Shown piece by piece: positions 32,632 to 44,111 of a stretch of 64,000 nt of DNA. The stretch comes from Nematopogon swammerdamellus (Eukaryota; Arthropoda; Insecta; Lepidoptera; Adelidae): the NCBI GenBank assembly GCA_946902875.1, contig OX336336.1:3008545-3072544 (forward strand), given 5' to 3'. The notes under the pieces are model-generated. The model saw nothing but the letters and a program-made list of their open reading frames with translations, was not told the origin of the DNA and did not search any database. A program made the translations under genes and the position numbers. Each line of letters opens with the position of its first letter. Within the stretch, counting starts at the first letter, position 1.

Positions 32632-33274
32632 CAGGGTTGCCAAATGTCCGGTTTTGGACCGGACAGTCCGGTTTTTGAGGCTTGCGTCCGGTCTGCAAAA
32701 TAATGCAAAAACCGGACATTAAGACGTCCGGTGTTTTTCTTCATTTAAACGCAAATATTTACTTTTTTCAGAACGTTTATACTAGTCTTACTGCGTTCTT
32801 TGATTTTGTAATCAGTTCGATCAATTCAACCGTTTTTAACCCCCGACGCAAACGGAGGGGCGTTATAAGTTTAACGTGTGTGTGTATGTGTTTACAGGTG
32901 TGTCTGCTGTGGCATCGTAGCTCCCAAACGGATAGACCGATTTCGATACGTTTTTTTTAAATAAAACGCTGGTTTAATCGGGGTGGTTCTTAGCTATGTT
33001 TGTAATTAAGTAAGTAATCAAAAATTTATTATCTTAAATAGTGGACCGATTTGCACGCGGTTTTTTTAAAGCTTGAATTTATTACTCTTATTTCCTATTC
33101 ATTTTCAAAAGTAAAGGACATGAACAAATTTTGCACTTGAAAATCAAAGGCCCCCCCTCCTCCCTTTAATTTTTTAAGAAACATTTGTGTCTGAAAAATT
33201 TTCAGTGAAAAACCAAAAGCCCTTCGATGAAATCTGTCCGGTTTTTTTTTCCACTGAACCACCTGGCAACCCTG
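32632..33274. mobile_element. CAGGGTTGCCA-ended element with 6-bp target duplication
   Basis: Ends CAGGGTTGCCA and TGGCAACCCTG, flanked by GCGTCC at 32626-32631 and 33275-33280. Inside the left end the CCGGAC/GTCCGG hexamer is repeated in both orientations. A copy of the CCCCCGAC MITE (32837-about 33080) is nested within. No transposase is visible. Confidence 0.82.
32837..33080 (+). mobile_element. CCCCCGAC MITE, 3'-truncated, nested
   Basis: TTAACCCCCGACGC, a GTGTGTGTGTATGTG run, TGGCATCGTAGCTCCCAAAC and AGTGGACCGATTTGC as in the fuller copies at 34562, 37098 and 45076, but the terminal hairpin is missing. Confidence 0.75.
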
Positions 33275-33509
33275 GCGTCCGCACGCGTGCGCGTATTGCC
33301 TCAATGTTTACTCAACGCTGAACTAACAAAGCTGGCCTCATTAAGGTGTACGGGCCACCACGGGCATACCCAAGTCAGTGGCAGGTGTAAAAATACTTCG
33401 GTTTTACCCCGACTAGAACATGGTTATGGGGAGATTCATCTGAACACTTCACACTCTAGTGGGTACTCTAGGCTAAGCTAAGATGGCAATGGGCTGGGCA
33501 CGTCAGCCG

Positions 33510-34110
33510 GCGGTACGACGACCGTTGGAGTGAACGGGCCTTACACTTGCGGCCGTGGGCAGGGAAACGGAGGGCGGCCGGGCATCGGTTTCTCACGCGA
33601 GAGGTCCGAGGTTCGAATCCGGTCGGCGTGTACCAATGGGTTTTTTCTGACGAAAAAATTAACGTACATACCTACACCTGCTGCTTCACCGTTCGGAACC
33701 GGTGTAAAACTGTAGGTCCCTTCCCTTGCCCCTTACTAGGTGGTAGGGTCATATTGTAGGCGACTGGGTTGGTACCACCGTACTGTATGTAAGATATTAT
33801 GTAAAAAATTAACGTACATACCTACACCTGCTGCTTCACCGTTCGGAACCGGTGTAAAACTGTAGGTCCCTTCCCTTGCCCCTTACTAGGTGGTAGGGTC
33901 ATATTGTAGGCGACTGGGTTGGTACCACCGTACTGTATGTAAGATGGCCGCATAGCAGCCTCGGTTGTGTTCTCCTCTAGTCCAGTATAGCCAGCAATCC
34001 AGGGAAATCTCCGGCATGGCACCTACATTCTCGGACGTGATATTGGCTGGTCGGAGCATGTGCTTCGGCCCCACCGGCTTAGCCACCAATACCGGATTAC
34101 ATAAAAAAAA
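33510..34110 (+). repeat. SINE-B with internal 150-bp tandem duplication
   Basis: tRNA-related head around 33560-33630 (GGCGGCCGGGCATCGG, B-box-like GGTTCGAATCC), body TTCGGAACCGGTGTAAAACT, and 3' end CCGGATTACATAAAAAAAA. The segment 33653-33802 is repeated from 33803 to about 33945 without visible change. Confidence 0.85.
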
Positions 34111-34467
34111 ACCCCCGCCAGGTGGGACGACGACATAAGTACGTCACCGACATCAAAGTACATCAAGTAGGCAAACTGAAGAAGCAGTCAGTCCAAAACG
34201 GTGGACACAAACTCATGATTATGATTTAGGCGTAAGGTCTAAATAGCTCTCCTAATGACTCCAGTAACTATACTTTAGTTGGATTTAACGTCTGTATATC
34301 GCGTAAATGGCTTTACTAACTGCCACCTGTACTACAATTTATTCCATAGAATAGCGTGGGAGACTAGACATGGTCGTTTGCCTTACAATTTCACATGGCT
34401 CTTAACAGCATTAGGCACTGTACTACTGGAATGGTTCGGTGCTAAAATTTGCTGCGAGTAAACCTCA

Positions 34468-34495
34468 GATCAGTAAAGGGATCCCTTTACTGATC
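34468..34495. repeat. 28-bp perfect palindrome
   Basis: GATCAGTAAAGGGA and its exact complement meet at a GGATCC centre. The symmetry continues outward with one mismatch. Confidence 0.9.
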
Positions 34496-34561
34496 AGAGG
34501 AGTAAACAAACATCTATCTTCAATGCGCAACCAAGCTGAGACATCAATTTGGGTGACAATT

Positions 34562-35024
34562 TTTAACCCCCGACGCAAAAAGAGGGGTGTTTAAAGTTTA
34601 ACGTGTGTGTGATGTGCGCATGGGTGTCTGGCTGTGGCATCGTAGCTCTTAAACGGATGGACCGATTTGGATGCGATTTTTTTTATTAGAAAGACCTGGT
34701 TTAATCGGGATGGTTCTTAGCTATGTTTGTAATCAAGTAATTAAGTAATCAAAAAATTTATTATCTTAAAAAGTGGACCAATTTGCATGCCTTTTTTTTT
34801 AAACCTTGCAATAAAAGTTATATTACAAATTAAAAAAAATCCCCGACCCTTAAACATTCAAAGATTTCCGTTTACTTACTTTTAAGAGTCGGGCGACCGC
34901 TAAGTAAATAAAATATAAAAACTCAGAGCTGCGCGGGTATTTACTTAGCGGTCCTCAGACTCCTTTAAGTAAAATTAAAAAATAAATAAATAAAATTATT
35001 TGACTTTTTAAGGGTCGGGGGTTT
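34562..35024 (+). mobile_element. CCCCCGAC MITE with terminal hairpin
   Basis: Starts AACCCCCGACGCAAAAAG, then a GTGTGTG run, GCATCGTAGCTCTTAAACGG and GTGGACCAATTTGC. It closes with a hairpin of about 170 bp (34850-35020) whose arms are CCCCGACCCTTAAACATTC and TTTTTAAGGGTCGGGG. No coding content. Confidence 0.82.
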
Positions 35025-35029
35025 TTATA

Positions 35030-36155
35030 CAAATATGCATAACGTCAAGCCTCTTTCTCAACGGAGTAGTAGGCAGTGACAACGAAGCTGCATGAGCCAC
35101 TATCACTAAGCCTCTTTTTACGGTCCGTTGCCATCCACGCTGACAAAAACCATTATAAAATCGGTGAGGGGTGCTGGTCCGGTCTGATCTCTGACAAAAC
35201 ATTGAATATAAAATTGGTATTTCACGATTTCGAGAATGCTTCCCTCTATATATACCTAATATTTTATTAAGGCTCAGGAGTACAAAAAAACGGTTTCTCC
35301 CGATTGATGTTTCTTATAAACCACTGCGTAAGTTTGATGTTAGTAAAATATACGGCTTTCTACAAGACATACTGCTTCCCACTGATCTCAATTCAGTGCT
35401 GCTTCCCAACAGGAAGCCTAGAGATCAATTGTATCTATTTGACTCGACAGAAAAAAATCGAAAGTATGGTGTCGAAAATTCGGAAAAACTAAGTTCCCGT
35501 GCCGTTCATCCTTTATTCTTTATTCATCATCCATAGACAGTACACTGCATTCGGATTCGTCATATTTTAACATTTAACATTTTGCCAGTTCGATTATCAC
35601 AACTAAGAAGAACTGGCAAGAAACTTCGCTGGATACTTTTTTTCCGTCCACTTAGTGTACATTTACAAAAATGTTTTCCGTCAAGGAGAGTATTATTTCT
35701 AATAATAAACATAAACGCCTACAATCAAAGATCGTTTGCCTACAATTAAATATTTATTGATTCTGCCGAGGATTCTGCACTTAAGTCCTCCAAACGCGAG
35801 GTGGTTTACGAGAACATCAATCTGGATAAACCGATTTTTGGTACTGCTGGATCTTAACCAAATGTTAGATGATGCACATTTATCTAATGATGTCATCTCG
35901 TCAGCTGATGAGTTGAAGGCTGGTCAGAGAGAACACGGACGTGTCTAGACTGGCGCGTCGCCTACTCGCCGAATACCTGTGAGGGTGTGTTTGTGAGTCA
36001 GCTGTTTATAACCTAACAATGGAGAGATCTGTCGCCGGGTTTTGATGCAATCAGACAATGCTCTAGGTCTGACCTTGGAGTAGCAAAAATACAATTTGCA
36101 GTCATTGCCTTGCTTGGGACCGCGGAGGATTATAGGGCTGAGGAAAGATTTATTC
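35030..36155. other. unassigned intronic sequence
   Basis: Nothing recognised. Confidence 0.4.
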
Positions 36156-36160
36156 ATTCA

Positions 36161-36508
36161 CTAGCTTGCCCGCGGATTCGCTCGCGTGAAATTCGTATTT
36201 CAAAAGAAGAAAGTAAGCAAGCCCGCTACCGTACCTTTATTTCGGCGCGCGGAACAATTCGGTTTTGTAACTGAGCCACATCTTAGCGTAACCGGAATTG
36301 AATTTTATTAGCCTATCCTGTGTCGCGTATAGCTAAATGTGCTTTTACTAAGTTTCATCGAATTCGGTTTAAGAGTTATGGAGGAACATACATACATACA
36401 GAAAATATTTCTAAAAATCATCAATTTAGTTTTAGAGTCTTACATGGAGTCTAGAAACGCAATATCTCATAAAACAAAGTAACTTATTCCATGACCATCC
36501 CTTACAGA
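36161..36508 (-). mobile_element. Helitron-like family B
   Basis: The 3' end CTAG lies at 36161-36164 followed by TTGCCCGCGGATTCGCTCGC on the plus strand. The 5' end reads TCTGTAAGGGATGGTCATGG on the minus strand, preceded by A. Non-coding, 348 bp. Confidence 0.72.
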
Positions 36509-37097
36509 TTTATTATTATTAGGTAGTATTTATTTAACAAATACATGCTGAAATAATGTTTATGCAGGGCCTAAGCTGCAATATAGATTCGATCTGTTTC
36601 ACAGAGGCAATATAGTAGCTACAACATTTTCCCACAATTCTATTCCTGTCGGAAGTAGAGGTGCCATCAGCCATGTCATTGGTCGCAAAAGAACTATGCT
36701 CCACATCAAACAATCAAGCCAAAACTCATTATAACTATATCTATCTATACCAACATATTTATGTATGTTTGTGTAGTGCACAGCTACCACTTTATCCTGG
36801 CTGTCCAATGAAAAATGACTCTTACAAACTGGTCCACAAGCATCAGTTTTATAAAATCGCAACGAAATTCTTTTCATCGTGCACGTTCAAATAATATCAG
36901 CTGCATTTTTTGCTTCATCACTTGCACTTTTCACAACTGAAAGTGCCAAATAGCCGGGAGCGTATGTTCGCCAAATAATGCACCCACATATTCATATAAT
37001 GACACCTGACATAGGTACATACAGATCGTATAATAATACTATTGTATACTCGATTCACGTCATATCGATAGCTTGTTCAACGGAAGGTAGTGATTTT

Positions 37098-37590
37098 TTA
37101 ACGCCCGACGAAAAAAGAGGGATGTATAACTCATAAGTTTAACGTATGTGTGTATGCGTGTAGCGTGTATGCGTGTATGTGGGTGTAAGGGTGTGTCTGT
37201 CTGTGGCATCGTAGCTCCCAAACGGATGGACCGATTTGGTTACGGTTTTTTTATTAGAAAGCTGGTTTAATTGGGATGGTTGTTAAGTATGTTTGTAATC
37301 AAGTAATTACCTAAGTAATCAAAAATGTATTATCTTAAAAAGTAGACCGATTTGCATGCGGTATTTTTAAAAAAGCTTGAAAGAAAAGTTAAATTACAAA
37401 TTTAAAAATCCCCGACCCTTAAAAAGTCAAAAATAATTTCCATTTACATACTTAAAGGAGTCGGGGGACCGCTAAGTAAATAAAATATAAAAACTCGGAG
37501 TTGCGAGGGTATTTACTTAGCGGTTCTCCGACACATTTAAGTAAGTAAGCGGAAATTATTTTTGACTTTTTAAGGGTCGGGAATTTTTTT
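37098..37590 (+). mobile_element. CCCCCGAC MITE with terminal hairpin
   Basis: Start mutated to AACGCCCGACGAAAAAAG; TATGCGTGTAGCGTGTATGC microsatellite variant; GTAGCTCCCAAACGGATGG. Terminal hairpin about 37407-37590 with GGACCGCTAAGTAAAT and ATTTACTTAGCGGTTC near its centre. Confidence 0.82.
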
Positions 37591-38029
37591 TATTTTAATT
37601 TAACGTTTTGCTACTGAATTGGGGTCTGCATTACTTAATTTTATCCTTCAATTTCTACAAAAGTAATTAAAATACTCTCCGCATTGTTTGTTAAAAATCA
37701 CCGTCAAAATTATTTACTCGATATGAGGTCGTAAAATGTTTTATTATCAATTAAATGAGTGCTATTAGCGATGCGGGGTTGGCAGGAGGCGTGAGAGGGC
37801 GAGTGCGTATGAACGAGCGACCTCTGATTTCGGTGCATTTAAATAAAGTAGGTAATATCGACTGGTAATGTGGCGCAGCCAAAAAAAAACATTTAATAAC
37901 AACGAGACTAATCGATAAGAGAGTGTGAAGTGTGAACCCAATTTGGCAGATCAGTAGGCCACATCGAAGACTATTTATACTTCATACATTTAACCCGACT
38001 AGGTATAAGGCATGTATGTATGTATGTAT

Positions 38030-38325
38030 ATAATATATTATATTCTTTATTGCAATATGGTTTTAGAAGTATACAGAGTGATTTCATTAAACTATACATA
38101 TAAAAGAAAAAAGAACAACCCCGGACCAGTGATATGAATGAGATATGTAAATCAGGTTGATAAATAAAAAATATTAATATACTCGTATGTATTAATTAAT
38201 ATAATAATATATTCTTTATTGAACACCAATTTATACAAATTAGGCACAATACAATCTGTATGGGATGGTCATGGAGTAAGTTACTTTGTTTTATGAGATA
38301 TTGCGTTTGTAGACTCTATGTATGA
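38030..38325. repeat. cluster of non-LTR 3' tails and a Helitron-B 5' tip
   Basis: TATTCTTTATTGCAATATGG (38042) and TATTCTTTATTGAACACC (38211) are minus-strand ends of the AATAAAGAATA type. 38255-38325 is the 5' tip of Helitron-like family B (TCTGTATGGGATGGTCATGG). Confidence 0.6.
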
Positions 38326-38326
38326 T

Positions 38327-38646
38327 ACGCGCCATCTACTGAATAGAGTGTGAAGCATTTTAACTAATCATGACATTTAACTAATGGCGTGAGTGGCGCT
38401 AACCATGACATGCGGCGATAAGGAACCCTCGGTGCGCGAGTTCGACTCGCACTTGGCCGGTTTTTGTTATATCGACCATAATAATTAATAACACATATTC
38501 TGTGAAAATGTCAACGGACTACCGATTATGGTTCAAGAGATACAGCCCATGGACATACGGACATACAGCCCATGGACATACGGACATACAGACAGACGGT
38601 GTAGGCTTAGTAATAGGGTCCCGTACCGGATACGGAACCCTAAAAA
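38327..38646. repeat. SINE-C with inverted 5' half
   Basis: 38327-38466 is the 5' half of SINE-C on the minus strand (CGAGTTCGACTCGCACTTGG, GGCGCGTATC on reversal). It directly abuts the 3' half on the plus strand at 38467-38646 (CATAATAATTAATAACACAT, GGCTTAGTAATAGGGTCCCG, GGAACCCTAAAAA). Together they cover most of one element; the copy at 57718-58087 has both halves in the same direction. Confidence 0.8.
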
Positions 38647-38844
38647 AAGGCTGTAATGTATGTATGAAAGCGACATGCGACGAGCCGAGCGAGACCAACA
38701 AATTCCTGCTTTCTTCCGAGAAAGCGATGCTGCGACCGATTAGATGCAACTTAATGCTAAACTCGCTCACTGCACGCATGCGCGAGCGTAAGTACTGTAT
38801 GCAACCCGAATGCATTCATCAAATACCACAGATTAGATACTTAG

Positions 38845-39120
38845 ATAGAAATACTTTATTGCTCCAAAAACATTTTACAGAAACAAGTTCATTATACATA
38901 TTATAATTATTCACATTAGGGGCAAAGACGGATTTGGTATACCTTATACAGGGATTTCTCCCAGTCAACCTTTGGATGTTTGAGAGTTGTATGTCGTGAA
39001 ATATGTATGTATGTATATATTCTTTATTGAACACCAATTTATAAAAATTAGGTACAAGAGGCGAGCTTAATGCCGCGAGGCAATTCTATTCTAACTAACC
39101 TCTGGGATGTGGGAGAAGTA
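38845..39120 (-). repeat. non-LTR 3' ends
   Basis: 38848-38990 shares ACAGAAACAAGTTCATTATA and CCCAGTCAACCTTTGG with 9757 and 21290. 39010-39120 starts TATATTCTTTATTGAACACC. Confidence 0.6.
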
Positions 39121-39264
39121 CATGCAGGCGAACAAGAATAGTTTGTGGCATTGTGTTAGATTAAAGAAATATGTATGATTGATGATAAACTACGTACGAA
39201 TACTACATAAATATAAGTAGGTAGTAGCAAAATACTTGAGTGCGGGAATGTAAAATATAATATA

Positions 39265-39495
39265 CAAGCTGTGCCCGCGGCTCCGCCCGCTCTCATATTT
39301 CACTTCACTGCTAACCTCATAAACTATTTAGCGTGATAGTAAGTAGCCTATAGTTGATGGGAAGAATCAAGCTATCCGTAGAATTTTGTTTTATTAAAAT
39401 CGGTTCAGTGGTTCTCGAGTTATAAGCGGACAGACAGACAGACAGAAAGCAGACGTTGGATTTTATTATAGGTAAGGAGTAAGGATAAGGAAGGA
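39265..39495 (-). mobile_element. Helitron-like family A
   Basis: Minus-strand copy: 3' end CAAG/CTTG at 39265-39268, GTGCCCGCGGCTCCGCCCGC on the plus strand, and a 5' end in a GGTAAGGAGTAAGGATAAGG run whose exact boundary is unclear. Confidence 0.75.
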
Positions 39496-40210
39496 TGCAA
39501 TATACTATAATCAACTATTAATCCAGCTATTAATACATTACATATAAGAAAGTACGTACTAGTTAATTAAAAAGTATACATGAAATGAATACATTGTATA
39601 TGAATAGGTACAGTTTACATTAAGATATAATACCTAAATATACAGGGTGTCCCAGAAACCGACGATAATCCTTTAACAGGAGATAGGGCTGGTAATTACC
39701 TCTCAAAATATCTAATTTTAGGTTTAGTAAAAATGGCTTAGTTTTTGAGATATTGTCATTTTTGTAAAAATCCAAAATGTTCTCCCTCGGCTCATTTTTT
39801 TAAATGCCACGAGTACAAATGTAAGATTTTCTTAAATCTAGTTTTTGTCAAATATTCCCGAAAAGTAAGGCTTTCACACGGTATAATTTATTTTTTTATG
39901 TTTAATCCTGTTTAGCTGAAAAACGACTTAAGAGCCACATGTTAAAAATTTTTCAGCCTCATCCTTTGAGATTGGCCCTTCGCGGTGAAAAAAAAAATTA
40001 CTACACTAAAGTGGCATTATGCAAAAAAAATACGCCCATCTAATGTAGTTTTTAAAATGGTACATCACTTACCGCTTTGCCCAATAATTTATGAGATATT
40101 GTTATTTAACTGCAAAAAGACCTCGGAATTTGATAACTGTTCTACCAACTACGAATTGGAATAAAATAAACACTTGAAGTAAATTGGTCTTTATTAACCT
40201 GTTAAAGTAG

Positions 40211-40610
40211 ATGTTCAAATTGTTTACCACCTGCACAAATGTTAGCTCGACATCTTCTCACAAATGCCCGGTTGATGCGTCGAGCATGTACTCGATGCAA
40301 GTGCAGATACGTCCACCTATGCTATGTAAATAGTTTGTGTTTTCCGTCCAGTTGACTATAGTCAGCACGACCGAAGGGAAGCACTGACGTGGCACGAAGT
40401 TCACCCGGTGTTATGGGCTGACATCACGGATGTTGTAGGTGATGTAGCCAACCATGTCAGTTTACATAAAAAAAAAGTTTCTGTAATTCTTTCTTTGAGC
40501 TCTATCAAGTTTTCCACCGGTTTCCCGTAAACTGTTTCTTTTAAATAGCCCCAATAATAAAGATCTAACGGATTTAAATCCGGTGATCTAGACGTCCGTT
40601 CTATCTGTGG
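40211..40610 (-). pseudogene. transposase catalytic C-terminus, left copy, split by a SINE
   Basis: Minus-strand reading from 40605: RSPDLNPLDLYYWGYLKETV followed by ENLIELKERI, the third catalytic-acid region and the tail of IS630/mariner-like transposases. It is then interrupted by SINE-A sequence (40319-40470) and resumes with ARRINRAFVRRCRA and GGKQFEHLL before a stop at about 40211. The D of SPDL is present. The upstream catalytic part is missing. Confidence 0.78.
40319..40470 (+). repeat. SINE-A 3' fragment inside a transposase remnant
   Basis: Contains GTGTTTTCCGTCCAGTTGAC, GGTGATGTAGCCAACC and an A9 tail. It separates two parts of one coding region, so it was inserted after the left transposase copy was formed. 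Confidence 0.8.
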
Positions 40611-40644
40611 GGACGCAAGTGGCTAGGAGGCAAGAAGACGTCCG

Positions 40645-40942
40645 TTGAATAGTAGAGGCTTTAAACGGGCGAATTATCTTGAGTTTCTGAAACAGGAGCT
40701 TCAGAGCCTTTTAGAAGATGTACCTATTGGCCATACGGAGGTGGTTGCAAAATGATGGCTGCCCAACTCATTACGCTAGAGAAGTGCGTAATTTTTTAGA
40801 CCAAGCATATCCCCACAGATGGATCGGAGGTGGATGTATCTGCACTTGCATCGAGTACTTGCTCGACGCATCAACCGGGCATTTGTGAGAAGATGTCGAG
40901 CTAGCATTTGTGCAGGTGGTAAACAATTTGAACATCTACTTT
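40645..40942 (+). pseudogene. transposase catalytic C-terminus, right copy
   Basis: Plus-strand reading gives YLEFLKQELQSLLEDVP, then after a one-base shift LQNDGCPTHYAREVRNFL and AYPHRWIG, the second catalytic-acid region (D of NDG). It is then fused by deletion directly to LARRINRAFVRRCRA and GGKQFEHLL with stop TAA. The SPDL segment retained in the left copy is missing here. Confidence 0.78.
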
Positions 40943-41509
40943 AACAGGTTAATAAAGACCAATTACTTCAAATGTTTATTTTATTCCAATTCGTAGTTGG
41001 TAGAACAGTTATCAAATTTCGAGGTCTTTTTGCAGTTAAATAACAATATCTCATAAATTATTGGGCAAAGCGGTAAGTGATTCACCATTTTAAAAACTAC
41101 AATAGATGGGCGTATTTTTTTTGCATAATGCCACTTTAGTGTAGTAATTTTTTTTTTCACCGCGAAGGGCCAAACTCAAAGGATGAGGCTGAAATTTTTT
41201 TAACATGTGGCTCTTAAGTCGTTTTTCAGCTAAACAGGATTAATCATAAAAAAATAAATTATACCGTGTGAAAGCCTTACTTCTCGGGAATATTTGACAA
41301 AAACTAGATTTAAGAAAATCTTACATTTGTACTCGTGGCATTTAAAAAATGAGCTGAGGGAGAAAATTTTGGATTTTTACAAAAATGACAATATCTCAAA
41401 AACTAAGCCATTTTTACTAAACCTAAAATTAGATATTCTGAGAGGTAATTAGCAGCCCTATCTCCTGTTAAAGGATTATCGTCGGTTTCTGGGACACCCT
41501 GTATACATA

Positions 41510-42210
41510 CATACTTGTCCATTCGAGGTTTTAAATTACATTATATATAACTTTAAATTCAGATTGCTCTTGGATATTCTTATTTGGCATGAACCATACA
41601 TTAGAGAATATTTGATATCATAAAGTAAATTTATGCACATGAGTACAAACAAATTACATTTACTTAGAGTCAATGTCGTTTGAAAATGCGCTCCTTATCA
41701 GAGCGACGACCTTAGCGCATTAGCAACAAGCCAGATGTCCAAGAATGTACCTGGGTCAATCAACTTTTCGATGTTCCTGAGCTGTCTCTACAAAATAATT
41801 CAAAAATCTACTTAAATGTCATGTCACAAACACGTTTAATAAGTAACTATACTGTGTTACATACACATTCTATTGGCATGCATTCTCCAAACATTCTAAT
41901 AAATTTTAGAAACATTTCATTTGAAAAATACTGGTAACTCAGGAGACTAAGTTTTTTCTCCATACAATTTTATCTTGTCTTTGAAAGTGTTACACAATAA
42001 AGATTTGAAAACATTACACTTCTATTAATCACTATCAGGCATTTCTACACTTACGTTTTAATCAATGAATATTACCCAGTATTTCAAAAATAAAAATTAT
42101 TTTAGTCATTACGCCATCTTGTGGAAATTTTTCAAATTCTTGTCCTCAAGTGTGTTCGAATTTCAGAAAGAAGGCTTTATTGCTTTTAACAATAAGTTGT
42201 TAATATCAGC
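41510..42210. other. unassigned intronic sequence
   Basis: Nothing recognised. Confidence 0.4.
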
Positions 42211-42213
42211 CCC

Positions 42214-42678
42214 AGGGTTACCATCTGTCCGGATTTGTCCGGACATGTCCGGACTTTCAGCCTTCCATCCGGACATTGTCCGGATTTGTAATTTGTCCGG
42301 ATTTTTGCCTTAGATGGAAAAATTTTGAATGAATGTTTAATGTTCGCAATCCTTCTTCAATCTTTATTAAACTCGATACAAGTAATTCAATTAGTTAGTC
42401 TCATCTAAACTTAAACTTATCATTATTTTTAATTAGAAAAATGCAAATCGAAAATAATTGGAAAAAATACATCCCGCAGGATTTGAACCTTACCCAGGTT
42501 GGCTTGAGCCGCCAACGCGATAACCAAAGCGAGTGCGTGCTTTAAGTACTAACACAATATTAAACTTATCAACTTCGTCGTACTTATTTATTATTAAATT
42601 TTGTTATAAAAATGTCCGGACTTTTTTTAAATGTCCGCCTTTTTGTCAGGACGTTTCAAATTTCGAAATGGTGACCCT
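42214..42678. mobile_element. AGGGTTACCAT-ended element with 6-bp target duplication
   Basis: Ends AGGGTTACCAT and ATGGTGACCCT, flanked by AGCCCC at 42208-42213 and 42679-42684. The left end has TGTCCGGA repeated about five times, like the element at 32632. Non-coding. Confidence 0.78.
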
Positions 42679-43524
42679 AGCCCCATAGTACCTACTCATC
42701 TTCTCTATCCCTTAGAGAGTCCCTAAGGCATAGAGAACACTCAACGAAATTCAAGACAATCTATACATATAATAAAATCGTAGAGGTAAGAAAGTCTGTA
42801 CATTGAATGTATTCGGAAAAAAACTAACCAGGGTGGCTTAAAATGAGATACTGAACATGTTAGAACAATGAATGATACATAAACATAGAATGAACATAGA
42901 ATGTTTGTTTGTTTGTTTGTTTGTCTGTACGCGCATCACGCAAAAACCACTGAACGGAATTAGACGAAACTTTGTATAGTGGCAGTTTATATGCCGGGTT
43001 AACATAATACGTAAAAAAAAAAACAAAAATAAAAAAAAAATTACAATTATAAACATTATTGCGCGTTTAAAATCACGTAGTCCAAAGTACATAATTATAT
43101 CTTAAGAACTGGCAGCAAATACAATTTGAATAAAATATTCATTCGAAATTTTAAAATAAGTAGATCGATAAATCGTAAATGCAAAAATGTCTATTTGTAC
43201 GCGCATCTCGCAAAAACCACTGAACGGAATTTGACGAAACTTTTTATAGTGACAGTGTATATCCCGGATGAACATAATAATTAAAAAATATAATAAAAAT
43301 CACGTAATCCAAAGTAAAGGTAAAAAACAATTTTAAATGTCATGTTGACAACGGAGAACTGTCATCTCGACGTGAGCTGGCCGGTGACAAATTGTTTGAT
43401 AAATAAAAATAATAATTGAAAGTCGAAGTTATGTCGCTGTCATTGGTGCAATAAAATTTATATATCTGATGCCCGCGGCTTCGCTCGCGTGAAATTCGTA
43501 TTTAAAAAAAGAAAGTAAGTAACT

Positions 43525-44050
43525 AAAGGCGGGCCCGAAGGCGGATCTGCGCTCACGTAAACGATATTCTTTCTCGATGAAAGTAACTAAGGGCGAGGCG
43601 GAAGGCGGAGCTGAGTTCAGGAAGAAGAAAAACATTCTTGAAAAAAGTAAGTAACTAAGGGCGAGGCCGAAGGCCGAGCTCTATTCTGGAAGACCATAAA
43701 CCTGCTCGAAGAAAGTAAGTAACTATGGGCGAGGCCGCAGGCCGAGCTGCGTTCAGGAAGAAGCTAAACCATCTTGAAGAAAGTAAGTAACTAAGGCGAG
43801 GCCGAAGGCCGAGCTACGTTCGGATAATTGAAAAACCATCTCGAAGAAAGCAAGTAACTAAAGGCGAGGCCGAAGGCCGAGCTGCGTTCAGGAAGAAGCT
43901 AAACCATCTTGAAGAAAGTAAGCAACTAAGGCGAGGCCGAAGGCCGAGCTACGTTCTGACAAATGATAAACCATCTCGAAGAAAGCAAGTAACTGAGGGC
44001 GAGGCCGAAGGCCGAACTGCGTTCAGGAAGAAGCTAAACCATCTCGAATA
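43525..44050. repeat. eight-unit GC-rich minisatellite
   Basis: Units of 66-68 bp built on GGGCGAGGCCGAAGGCCGAG, a TTCAGGAAGAAGC or alternative segment, and GAAAGTAAGTAACTAA. Units 4, 6 and 8 resemble one another, as do 5 and 7, giving a two-unit higher-order period. Confidence 0.88.
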
Positions 44051-44111
44051 AAGTTAATTAATATTAAGATTGAGTTAATTTAATTTAAATTTTATTATAA
44101 AGTCCACGCTT

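Larger units (their letters stand above)
39643..41501. mobile_element. TA-flanked fold-back element built from two inverted transposase 3' halves
   Basis: Begins CAGGGTGTCCCAGAAACCG after TA (39641-39642) and ends CGGTTTCTGGGACACCCTG before TA (41502-41503). Inverted ends of about 675 bp reach 40318 and 40829. Both arms encode the same transposase C-terminus, each in the direction pointing outward, so the element is an inverted dimer of 3' halves. A SINE-A fragment interrupts the left copy. Confidence 0.9.

Noticed and set aside
38502..38906. 134-codon plus-strand frame
   Set aside because: It begins in the SINE-C 3' half and runs into a LINE tail, so it is a read-through of repeats.
43525..44050. 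CRISPR-like array
   Set aside because: Units are contiguous minisatellite repeats without unique spacers, in a eukaryotic genome.
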